A stretch of 23,450 nucleotides of DNA from JABIAL01 sp964645825 (GTDB taxonomy: Bacteria > Patescibacteriota > Patescibacteriia > UBA1558 > GWA2-36-10). The notes under the pieces were generated by a model. The model saw nothing but the letters and a program-made list of their open reading frames with translations, did no database searches and was not told where the DNA came from. The translations under genes and the position numbers were made by a program. The DNA is taken from positions 1-23,450 of the forward strand of contig CAZXZY010000011.1 in NCBI GenBank assembly GCA_964645825.1. Reading direction: 5' to 3'. This document shows positions 1 to 6,577 of this stretch, piece by piece; position 1 is the first letter of the stretch, and each line of letters begins with the position of its first letter.

Positions 1-1274
1 CACATATTGGTAATTTACGCGCTTATTTAGTTTGGGATATTTTAAAAAGATATTTATTATCTCAAGATTTGAAGGTAAAACACATCATGAATTTGACTGA
101 CGTTGGTCATCTTACTTCTGATGCAGATTTAGGTGAAGATAAACTTGAAGCCGCTGCTAAAAAAGAGCAGGCAACAGCTTGGGATATTGCTAATAAATTT
201 ATTAAAGTGTTTAAAGATAATTTAGTTGCTTTAAATATTTTAGAGCCAACAAAATTTGTCCGCGCCACTGATACGATCAAAGAACAAATTAAATTTGTAC
301 AGATTTTAGATGATAAAGGATTTTTGTACAAAACTTCAGATGGTTTATATTTTGATACTTCTAAATTAATTGAATATGGAAAATTAGCTAATATCCAAAA
401 TATTGATCTGCAAGAAGGAGCGCGGGTAGAAAAAAATCCGGAGAAGAAAAATATGACTGATTTTGCAGTTTGGAAATTTTCACCAAAGGATAGTAAGCGT
501 GATATGGAATGGGATTCTCCTTGGGGCAAAGGTTTTCCTGGCTGGCATTTAGAATGTTCAGTGATGAGTCGCATGTATTTGGGTGATACCTTTGATATTC
601 ACACTGGCGGCATTGATCATTTGCCAGTGCATCATCCAAATGAAATGGCTCAAAGTTTTGCTGCTACGGGAAAATTACAAGCTAAGGTTTGGTTGCACAA
701 TGAGTTTATTAGATTCCAAGAAGGTAAGATGTCAAAATCTGCCGGTACTTTTATAACTCTAGATAATTTGAAAGAAAAAAGTTTTTCACCGCTGGCTTTA
801 CGTTATTTTGTTTTGCAAACGCATTATAAAAAAGGAATGAATTTTTCTTGGGAAGCATTAGAGGCTGCTCAAAATGGCCTGGTTAATATTATTAGAGAAA
901 TTACTGGCATTAAGCCAGGTAAAAAAGTAAATAAAAATTATTTAGAAAAGTTTTATACAAGTATGGCTGATGATTTGAATACACCGCAAGCTTTAGCAGT
1001 GTTACAAGAAGTATTAGCTGATCCAATGGAGGACAGTGAAAAATTAGCGACAGTTTATAAAATGGATGAAGTGTTAGGCTTAAATCTAAAATTTTTAGTT
1101 AAAAATGCTTTGAATTTATCTAAAACAGAAAAAGACTTACTAAAACAACGTCAAACAGCTAGAGATAATAAAGATTGGAAAAAATCTGATCAATTACGTG
1201 ATGAATTAAAGGCTTTAGGAATAGAAGTAGAGGATAGCAAAGATGGACAAAAAGCTGTAAAAATAAATTTGTAG
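1..1274 (+). CDS. cysS: Cysteinyl-tRNA synthetase (3' part; 5' end outside window)
   Basis: Class I aminoacyl-tRNA synthetase that charges tRNA-Cys with cysteine using ATP; cytoplasmic. The reading frame is open from base 3 and begins in the HIGH-type signature (HIGN), followed by the conserved NLTDVGH segment, so only the first part of the Rossmann domain, including the first zinc cysteine, is missing. The KMSKS loop is present as GKMSKSAGTF around bases 725-755. Remaining zinc ligands are visible: Cys in HLECSVMS, and His and Glu in VHHPNEMAQS. The segment IHTGGIDHLPVHH departs from the usual HGGGxDLxFPHHENE spelling but keeps the ligand spacing. A helical anticodon-binding domain follows, ending in the LKALGIEVEDSKDG segment typical of CysRS C-termini. 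An internal TTG at 69 is not the start, because conserved sequence continues upstream of it. No good plus-strand terminator follows. Confidence 0.96.
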   Translation, partial: HIGNLRAYLVWDILKRYLLSQDLKVKHIMNLTDVGHLTSDADLGEDKLEAAAKKEQATAWDIANKFIKVFKDNLVALNILEPTKFVRATDTIKEQIKFVQILDDKGFLYKTSDGLYFDTSKLIEYGKLANIQNIDLQEGARVEKNPEKKNMTDFAVWKFSPKDSKRDMEWDSPWGKGFPGWHLECSVMSRMYLGDTFDIHTGGIDHLPVHHPNEMAQSFAATGKLQAKVWLHNEFIRFQEGKMSKSAGTFITLDNLKEKSFSPLALRYFVLQTHYKKGMNFSWEALEAAQNGLVNIIREITGIKPGKKVNKNYLEKFYTSMADDLNTPQALAVLQEVLADPMEDSEKLATVYKMDEVLGLNLKFLVKNALNLSKTEKDLLKQRQTARDNKDWKKSDQLRDELKALGIEVEDSKDGQKAVKINL

Positions 1275-1291
1275 AAAAAGTAAAATTATAT

Positions 1292-1329
1292 ATTAAAAAA
1301 AGAGCTCGGACGTCGTCGTCAGAGCTCTT
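1292..1329 (-). terminator. Intrinsic terminator of the minus-strand hydrolase, overlapping its stop codon
   Basis: The arms 1300-1307 and 1322-1329 (AAGAGCTC/GAGCTCTT) pair perfectly. After a G/A mismatch a second 4-bp stem (1309-1312 with 1317-1320) closes a TCGT loop. Read on the minus strand, the hairpin runs straight into a T-run (complement of the A-run ending at 1300), the form of a rho-independent terminator. The TGA stop of the hydrolase (1319-1321) lies inside the hairpin. On the plus strand no T-run follows, so it should act poorly for cysS. Confidence 0.85.
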
Positions 1330-2092
1330 GTCGTATTTCTTCGATCCATTGAAGAATGTGATATAGAACCAGCTCAGAGCCAGGTTCTAGCATTGTCACG
1401 TGTCCATGATCAATTTCATGGTAAGGAGCGGAATACTTAACTGCCAGCTTGCGCTGAATTCTTGCTGGAAGCAGCTTATCATGTCTGCCACCAATCACTA
1501 GCGTTGGACAAAAAGTAGATTTGACAGCCACTGTGCCCAAGAGTATCTCGCGGGTTGCTCGGCCAGCATCAGGCAATAGTTCCTGATAGTAGGTGAGCGT
1601 TTCTGCTGCGTTAAGATGAGTCAGATTGTTGAACATCAAGGCTTTGGTGTCAGCTAAACTGGGGATAAATAATCTATCACCGAAGATCTTTCTCAAATGT
1701 TTCCAGGTTCTCAGAAACATCTGCAGACTTAGGTTGTTGATTCCAGCTGGCGCCGCACTATTGAGTAATACTACAGCTGGCACTTTCTGGTATGCAGCAA
1801 TCATTTGTGTCACTAAACCAGCCATTGAATGCCCGATAATTATTGGGTTAACACCTAATTCTTGTTTGAGATACTCAAGAAATTTGACCACGTATTCTTT
1901 GTAGTCCTTGAGCGTAGTGTCTCCATTTTTCGGCTGCAGAGTCAATGCCCAGCTTTCATAGCCTTGTTGACTGGCTAGATTTTGCCAAGCGGTCCAAGTA
2001 TCAGCTTGTGACCAGAGCCCAGCTATAAACAATAAAGTCGGTTTTTTGCTCCCTGATATAGGAGCGACATACTGTGCCTGAAAAGCATTCAT
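1319..2092 (-). CDS. Alpha/beta hydrolase (esterase/lipase-like), probably acquired
   Basis: 257 residues with the alpha/beta-hydrolase layout: oxyanion-hole strand LLFIAGLW near residue 20, nucleophile elbow GHSMAG with Ser89, acid in GGRHDKLLP (Asp205) and a late His in DHGHVTML (His231). No signal peptide is evident, so it is probably cytoplasmic. Substrate cannot be told from sequence; esterase, lipase or C-C hydrolase activities are all possible. It is the only gene here with a textbook ribosome site: GGAG six bases before the ATG. Its composition is also foreign: two 60-base lines at 1381 and 1561 hold 25 and 30 G+C, against 11 and 16 in lines of the flanking genes (1081, 2461). It has its own promoter and terminator, forming a self-contained unit convergent with cysS. 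Horizontal acquisition is an inference from these features. Confidence 0.85.
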   Translation of the reverse strand: MNAFQAQYVAPISGSKKPTLLFIAGLWSQADTWTAWQNLASQQGYESWALTLQPKNGDTTLKDYKEYVVKFLEYLKQELGVNPIIIGHSMAGLVTQMIAAYQKVPAVVLLNSAAPAGINNLSLQMFLRTWKHLRKIFGDRLFIPSLADTKALMFNNLTHLNAAETLTYYQELLPDAGRATREILLGTVAVKSTFCPTLVIGGRHDKLLPARIQRKLAVKYSAPYHEIDHGHVTMLEPGSELVLYHILQWIEEIRQEL

Positions 2093-2131
2093 GCTTAGCT
2101 CCTGTTATTGTAGGGTACGAATTGATTATGT

Positions 2132-2160
2132 ATACTAGTATGTTTTGTTCTTTTAGTCAA
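2132..2160 (-). promoter_or_regulatory. Sigma70-type promoter for the minus-strand hydrolase
   Basis: On the minus strand TTGACT (complement of 2155-2160) is followed after exactly 17 bases by TAGTAT (complement of 2132-2137), about 40 bases upstream of the hydrolase start. It lies back to back with the plus-strand promoter at 2172-2200. Confidence 0.6.
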
Positions 2161-2171
2161 GAGAGGTTTAA

Positions 2172-2200
2172 TTGACAAAAAATGACTTTTTTACTATCCT
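2172..2200 (+). promoter_or_regulatory. Sigma70-type promoter for the six-gene sensor operon
   Basis: A perfect TTGACA (2172-2177) is followed after 17 bases by TATCCT (2195-2200). The predicted transcript would start near 2207 and lead into the gene at 2247. No other convincing promoter was seen before 7370, and the six downstream genes are separated by 16 bases or fewer. Confidence 0.6.
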
Positions 2201-2205
2201 AATTA

Positions 2206-2229
2206 TGACGGCTGTTTATTTTGACGGCT
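2206..2229 (+). repeat. Tandem TGACGGCT repeat at the predicted transcription start (candidate operator)
   Basis: The octamer TGACGGCT occurs at 2206-2213 and again at 2222-2229, a 16-base period, just downstream of the -10 element. Repeated half-sites in this position are typical of repressor operators. The operon encodes a ribbon-helix-helix protein (6002-6562), a fold that commonly binds tandem half-sites, so autoregulation is possible but unproven. Confidence 0.35.
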
Positions 2230-2246
2230 AGAATAAAATAAAATAT

Positions 2247-3611
2247 ATGACTTTAGCTAACCTAGTTCTATGGCTAACAGTGATTATCAACGTGTGCTTA
2301 TTACTGTTTATTGTTTTTAGTAAGGTGCAAAAACAGCGTGCCCCAGTTTTTTTACTGGTGACTTTGATTGCTATTTGGCAGATAATTGAGCTAGTCAATA
2401 TTGGTTGGTTACGTCATACAGATTGGTTATTATATAGTGCTCGTTTTGGTTTATTGCCTAATTTATTTTTAGCTCCAGCATTTATTTGGCTGGTTTTTTC
2501 TTTGTTTGGTAAATGGAAAAGAAGATCAGTTAGCCAGAAATTTTTATGGTGGTTACCAGCTATTATCATGACGCCATTTCTATTTACTGCTTATAATATT
2601 CCTAGCGTGACTTTAACTACTAATGGTTTTATTTTTGAGCAAGGAATAATGTATGTTATTTTCTTGATTTATTTCGTAGTCATGCTTGGTTATGCTTTAT
2701 ATTTTTTGATTACTCATCGTAAAAAAGCAAATTTGATTGTCAAACGTCAAATTGATTATCTATTTGTTGGTACAGCTTTGACGGCCTTAGTTGGCTTATT
2801 ATTTAGTATTATTTTACCATTATTGGGTGTCAACGAATGGTTTTATTTGGGTGTAGATGGCTCAGTATTTTTTACTATTATTTTAGTCTATGCTTTGTCT
2901 CGTCATCGTTTTTGGGGTTTGCGCTTGAGTTTATATAAAGTTGTTATTGATTTGAGCGTTTTGTTCATCACCTTATTAGCTTTTTATATTGTATTTTGGT
3001 TATTGACAAATTTGGTAGCAGTTGACTTTGCTCAGCCCAAAGCACAAATCTTTTTTGTTTTATTTATTGGTTTAGTTTCTCCTTGGCTGTACAAGGCGTT
3101 ATATCGCTTGGTTAATTTATTTTTGGTTAATCCAGTTCGAGACATTATCAATGCCACCAATAATATCGCAGAAATTTTACGCTCTAGCCGTGATCTTAAT
3201 CTATTATTTTCTCAATTAGCTAAAGAAGTGAATAAAATTATTGGTTATCAGGAATTTTTTGTTTATTTAGCTAAACATAATCATCCGGAGATTTTTCATC
3301 AGGTTTTCCCAGTTGGCGAACGTTTGTTGAATATGTCGGATAGTGAACTGTTGCAGTTTTTAGTAGCCAAAGGACAAGCCGCTCATCAGGCTGATGTTGA
3401 TTATCTTGGTCATGATAAATCTTTAGCTAAGGCCATGTCAAAGCAGGACATAGACATAGCTTTGCCTATTTTTTATAATCAAAAATTATTGGGAGTAGTT
3501 ATTATCAATAACGGACAAAAGCTCTTATCTCGTCAGCAATTGCAGTTTTTGCAACAAATAAATAAATATTTAGATATCGCTATTGGTAGTTTATTGTTAT
3601 CTAATAAATAG
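2247..3611 (+). CDS. Membrane sensor: 7TM histidine-kinase-type N-terminus plus GAF-like domain, no kinase
   Basis: 454 residues. About seven hydrophobic helices occupy residues 1-225, followed by a pair of further helices (about 232-290) and a cytoplasmic GAF-like domain from about 300 to the end (ending LPIFYNQKLLGVVIINN, then an amphipathic helix). This matches the first half of the full histidine kinase at 12052-14847 (7TM, two helices, GAF), but no HisKA or ATPase domain follows: the frame stops and a new membrane gene starts ten bases later, so it is not a frameshifted kinase. No known enzymatic residues were found. It presumably senses a membrane or soluble ligand and passes the signal by protein contact. 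It is the first gene after the promoter at 2172. Start ATG is preceded by an A/T-rich leader without a Shine-Dalgarno. Confidence 0.8.
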   Translation: MTLANLVLWLTVIINVCLLLFIVFSKVQKQRAPVFLLVTLIAIWQIIELVNIGWLRHTDWLLYSARFGLLPNLFLAPAFIWLVFSLFGKWKRRSVSQKFLWWLPAIIMTPFLFTAYNIPSVTLTTNGFIFEQGIMYVIFLIYFVVMLGYALYFLITHRKKANLIVKRQIDYLFVGTALTALVGLLFSIILPLLGVNEWFYLGVDGSVFFTIILVYALSRHRFWGLRLSLYKVVIDLSVLFITLLAFYIVFWLLTNLVAVDFAQPKAQIFFVLFIGLVSPWLYKALYRLVNLFLVNPVRDIINATNNIAEILRSSRDLNLLFSQLAKEVNKIIGYQEFFVYLAKHNHPEIFHQVFPVGERLLNMSDSELLQFLVAKGQAAHQADVDYLGHDKSLAKAMSKQDIDIALPIFYNQKLLGVVIINNGQKLLSRQQLQFLQQINKYLDIAIGSLLLSNK

Positions 3612-3620
3612 TGTAATTGT

Positions 3621-4310
3621 ATGAGTTATCAAGTAATAATTTTATTTTTAGCAGCTTTACTAAATTTGGTAATGAGCATCATTGTTATAACGCGTGGCTG
3701 GAAAAGTCCAATTAATAAATACTTTTCATTAATGACTTTTTTTAATGTATTATGGGCTGGGGGGTTATTATTTTTTAGGTTGAGTAATAATTATGAGATG
3801 GTGCAGTTCTCTGCTAGTTTTATTTATTTTGCGTCATTACTTGTTGTATTAAACCTTTTTTATTTTACCATTCATTTTCCATTTAAGACTTTACGTTTTT
3901 CTCAAGCTTGGCAACACATATTAAGCATTGTCATTTCCATTGGCGCATTATATTTTGTATTTTTTTATAAATATTTCTCTCTTTCTGTTAATTTAGAAGG
4001 TTTAAATACAGTTGCCTACGAATCAATAGCATATTTAATTTTTAGTATAGTTTTAGGTATTTTGATGTTATCGGCCATTTTATTTTTATTTATTAAGTAT
4101 TTCCAAGTTGATAAAATTTTTAAGAAGCCGTTAGCCTTAATCTTATTTAGTGTGATTATTGGTGTCATTGCTGGCACCTGGTTTAATCTATACGCTATGT
4201 ATTTTGATGAATTCCGTTTTTATTATTTAGGACCATTGTTTACTCTGGCAATAAATTTTATAGCTTTTTATTTAATATTTTTGAAGAAAGATAAGAAATT
4301 AGAATATTAA
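3621..4310 (+). CDS. Seven-helix membrane protein, kinase-less sensor domain (paralogue A)
   Basis: 229 residues that are almost entirely membrane: hydrophobic helices near 3-23, 34-53, 62-84, 97-116, 133-159, 169-193 and 200-222, with a short charged cytoplasmic tail KKDKKLEY. The arrangement resembles the N-terminal 7TM region found on some bacterial histidine kinases, here standing alone. Shared landmarks with the next gene are GW followed by YFSL and the LW pair in helix 2, an HFPFK loop after helix 3, and LGPLFTLAIN in helix 7. It sits nine bases after the preceding sensor and four bases before its paralogue, so it is co-transcribed. Function is unknown: it could be a receptor, a partner that dimerises with the larger sensor, or a transporter-like protein. 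Confidence 0.75.
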   Translation: MSYQVIILFLAALLNLVMSIIVITRGWKSPINKYFSLMTFFNVLWAGGLLFFRLSNNYEMVQFSASFIYFASLLVVLNLFYFTIHFPFKTLRFSQAWQHILSIVISIGALYFVFFYKYFSLSVNLEGLNTVAYESIAYLIFSIVLGILMLSAILFLFIKYFQVDKIFKKPLALILFSVIIGVIAGTWFNLYAMYFDEFRFYYLGPLFTLAINFIAFYLIFLKKDKKLEY

Positions 4311-4314
4311 TTAT

Positions 4315-5016
4315 ATGGATTTTTTGAAACAAATTGGATTTAATAATATACTTTTATTGATTGTATCTTTATTAAATTTTGTAATGATGCTTATCATTAT
4401 TATAAAAAAAGGATGGAAAAATAAGATGTATTTATACTTCTCCTTGTTAACATTTGCTAATTTTTTGTGGGGATTGTCTATATTTTTAGCTTTAGTAATT
4501 TTTCAGGTAGATATAGCGGAATTTTGGTATAGAACATGTTATTTGGCGGCATTGATTATAGCTGTAGCCTTGGTGTACTTTATTGTTCATTTTCCATATA
4601 AGAGTAAAAAAATATCCATTACGTATAATATTTTTATTATTGCGCCCTTGGTTATTATTGGTTTTTTAGTATACACCAATTTTCACATCACTGATTTTAT
4701 CAAATTAGACAATGAGCAAGATTTTATGGCGCATTATTTTAAACCCTTCTATTTGGTTTATTCTGGGTATTTTTTGTTAATAGTGGTGTCGGCCATACAT
4801 TCCTTATACCGTAAGTTTTTAAGTTCAGAAGGTGTCATTAGGTATCAAATTTTAATTTTGTTCATTACTTTATTAGCGGGGTTAATTTTTGGCGCATATT
4901 TTGATTTATTTTTAATTTATTTTCAAGATTTTACATATGTTTGGTTAGGACCCATTTTTACTCTTCCCATGAATCTGGCAGTGTTTTATTTGATATTTTT
5001 TGATAAAAAACAGTAA
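4315..5016 (+). CDS. Seven-helix membrane protein, kinase-less sensor domain (paralogue B)
   Basis: 233 residues with seven predicted helices (about 10-31, 39-62, 70-93, 102-122, 143-165, 175-199, 206-229) and a very short tail. It is a tandem paralogue of the preceding gene: both carry LLNFVM-type helix 1, a KGWKN loop, YFSLLTFANFLWG, a VHFPYK loop, and LGPIFTLPMN in the last helix. There is no soluble output domain, so any signal must leave through a partner. The stop codon overlaps the start of the asparaginase-like gene by one base (TAATG), indicating translational coupling. Ligand and function are unknown. Confidence 0.75.
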   Translation: MDFLKQIGFNNILLLIVSLLNFVMMLIIIIKKGWKNKMYLYFSLLTFANFLWGLSIFLALVIFQVDIAEFWYRTCYLAALIIAVALVYFIVHFPYKSKKISITYNIFIIAPLVIIGFLVYTNFHITDFIKLDNEQDFMAHYFKPFYLVYSGYFLLIVVSAIHSLYRKFLSSEGVIRYQILILFITLLAGLIFGAYFDLFLIYFQDFTYVWLGPIFTLPMNLAVFYLIFFDKKQ

Positions 5017-5993
5017 TGGCTAAAGTAAAGAAAAAAATCTGTTTATTGTTGGCTGGTGGCACTTGGACCATGGATAAGGCTAAACATATGTTGTCAGTCA
5101 ATCAAACTGATGATATTGATGCATGGCTTAAGACCATGCCAGAATTATCTATTTTGTCAGATTTAGAAATCAGATTAATATACAATGAAGAGGAAAAATT
5201 AGATTTTAAATCTTGGGAAAATATTGCTAGTTTTATTGCTAAAAATCATCAAAAGTATGATGGTTTTGTTTTAGTAACTAAATCAGAGCAATTAGTGCCA
5301 GCCACTGTTACTTTAAATTTTTTATTACAAAATTTATCTACTAGCATTGTAGTGACTGGATCGCAAATGGCTGGTTTACAAACCAAAGAGAAAAAAGATG
5401 CCATGCAATATTTGGTAGCTCAGCAAGGCGGCTTAGGCTTAAGATCAAATTTGATAAATGCCGTGCAAGTAGTTTGTGAAACTTTGCCTCAGCCGGCAAT
5501 TATGTTTGGCAGTCGTTTGATAGCTGGTGTCAAAGCCCAATTAGAATATCAACAAGGTAAATATATTTTAGCTAGTGTTGATGAAAATTATTTGGCCAAG
5601 ATTGATTTTGGCATTACTTTCAAGCAAGATTTACAGCATTCTAAAAAAGCTATCCAAATTTTTAAAAATATTAATCAAGATATTTTAATTCTTGATGATC
5701 GATTGCCATTTGATTTAGAGATTAAATGTCTAGATAAGTATAAAGCAATTTTTGTAAATATGCATGATGAAGAATTATCGATAAAACAGAAAAAATATTT
5801 ACAATCTCTTGATAAGCCAGTTATTTTATATCATATCAATCAAATTTTTACAGATAATGATTTTATAAATTTAATTGGTTGTACGCAAGATGTGGCATTA
5901 GTCAAAACTATGTGGGCGATAGCTAACATAGCGCCAAATGATTTGGCTAAAGTTTTGAAGTCTAATATAGTTGATGAGTTTATTAATGTTTAA
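5016..5993 (+). CDS. Asparaginase-fold protein lacking the canonical HGTDT motif (probable pseudoenzyme)
   Basis: 325 residues, near the usual length for type I/II L-asparaginases and GatD-like proteins. The first signature is present as LLLAGGTWTMD with Thr16, and the family pattern around PELS.LSDLEI, the DGFVLV strand (82-87) and VVTGSQMAG is recognisable. The second active-site motif, normally HGTDT, reads KSEQL here (residues 89-93), removing the conserved Thr-Asp pair. The region where the family has its catalytic lysine (KASxNRG type) reads GLGLRSNLINAV, with no obvious lysine. I therefore infer that it does not hydrolyse asparagine by the usual mechanism and may instead bind a small amino acid or amide as a sensor. 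It is coupled by one-base overlap to a 7TM protein and lies nine bases before a deoxyribosyltransferase-like DNA-binding protein. Fold assignment is fairly sure; function is not. Confidence 0.75.
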   Translation: MAKVKKKICLLLAGGTWTMDKAKHMLSVNQTDDIDAWLKTMPELSILSDLEIRLIYNEEEKLDFKSWENIASFIAKNHQKYDGFVLVTKSEQLVPATVTLNFLLQNLSTSIVVTGSQMAGLQTKEKKDAMQYLVAQQGGLGLRSNLINAVQVVCETLPQPAIMFGSRLIAGVKAQLEYQQGKYILASVDENYLAKIDFGITFKQDLQHSKKAIQIFKNINQDILILDDRLPFDLEIKCLDKYKAIFVNMHDEELSIKQKKYLQSLDKPVILYHINQIFTDNDFINLIGCTQDVALVKTMWAIANIAPNDLAKVLKSNIVDEFINV

Positions 5994-6001
5994 TTTTTAT
6001 T

Positions 6002-6562
6002 ATGGTCATTTATTTCTATAGTCAGACCAAGGATGAAATTGGTAAAGGTATTTTGCAATATTTGCGTAAAGCTCAAGTAGAGGTTTTTAGTAATTTGAAT
6101 ACCAAAAATCCAACAAATACATCTTTGAGTGAAGCAGACGCTCTGTTGATTTATAGCAAGGGCCTGGATGAGGATAGCAGCTATTTTGTAGCCTTGGCCA
6201 TGTCAGAAAATAAACCAGTATTATTTTTGACAGATATTCAAGGAGTGAAAAGCAAAACATTAAAAAATTTGCAAGAAAATAAAAATTTTACCGATAAAGT
6301 AGAAATTGCCCAGTGCAATTTACAGTCAGTCAATGATATTATCCTAAAATTTTTGCAAAAACTAGATCAAGATAGTGGACGAGACATGTTCAATGTAAAA
6401 TATACTTTACGTGTTTCAGCTAAAATGTCAGATTATTTAGACTGGAAGGCTAAACAGATAGGTGCTCGTAAAGCAGACTGGCTTAGAAATATGATTAGTG
6501 AAAAATTACAAGATGATCAGGAATATCATAATTTTTTAAATAAGAAATATAAAGCTCAATAA
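6002..6562 (+). CDS. Nucleoside 2-deoxyribosyltransferase-like domain fused to a ribbon-helix-helix domain
   Basis: 186 residues in two parts. Residues 1-120 look like a small Rossmann-type domain of the nucleoside 2-deoxyribosyltransferase/TIR-like kind: strand VIYFYS, helix, then EADALLIYSKGLDEDSSYFVALAMSENKPVLF split over residues 44-75, which follows the AD-strand, S-loop, A-x-A helix, KPV-strand pattern. The glutamate usually found in the S-loop helix is not evident, so catalysis is doubtful. Residues 130-172 look like a ribbon-helix-helix unit: strand YTLRVS (134-139), helix 141-153, turn GARK, helix 158-170. That fold binds DNA as a dimer. The fusion suggests a ligand-responsive regulator; the tandem repeat at 2206-2229 is a candidate target. 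Both domain calls are from pattern only. Confidence 0.6.
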   Translation: MVIYFYSQTKDEIGKGILQYLRKAQVEVFSNLNTKNPTNTSLSEADALLIYSKGLDEDSSYFVALAMSENKPVLFLTDIQGVKSKTLKNLQENKNFTDKVEIAQCNLQSVNDIILKFLQKLDQDSGRDMFNVKYTLRVSAKMSDYLDWKAKQIGARKADWLRNMISEKLQDDQEYHNFLNKKYKAQ

Positions 6563-6577
6563 TTAAACTCATTTTTT

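Noticed and set aside
107..639. Minus-strand open frames within cysS (107-574 and 388-639)
   Set aside because: They lie opposite a strongly conserved gene, have no recognisable domain or start signal, and their composition is that of reverse-complement coding sequence.
1626..1904. Plus-strand frame opposite the hydrolase
   Set aside because: Antisense to a gene with an intact catalytic triad; no ribosome site or domain.
2247..3611. Frameshifted or truncated histidine kinase instead of a natural kinase-less sensor
   Set aside because: No HisKA or ATPase motif is found in any frame downstream; the next gene, a different intact membrane protein, starts ten bases after the stop.
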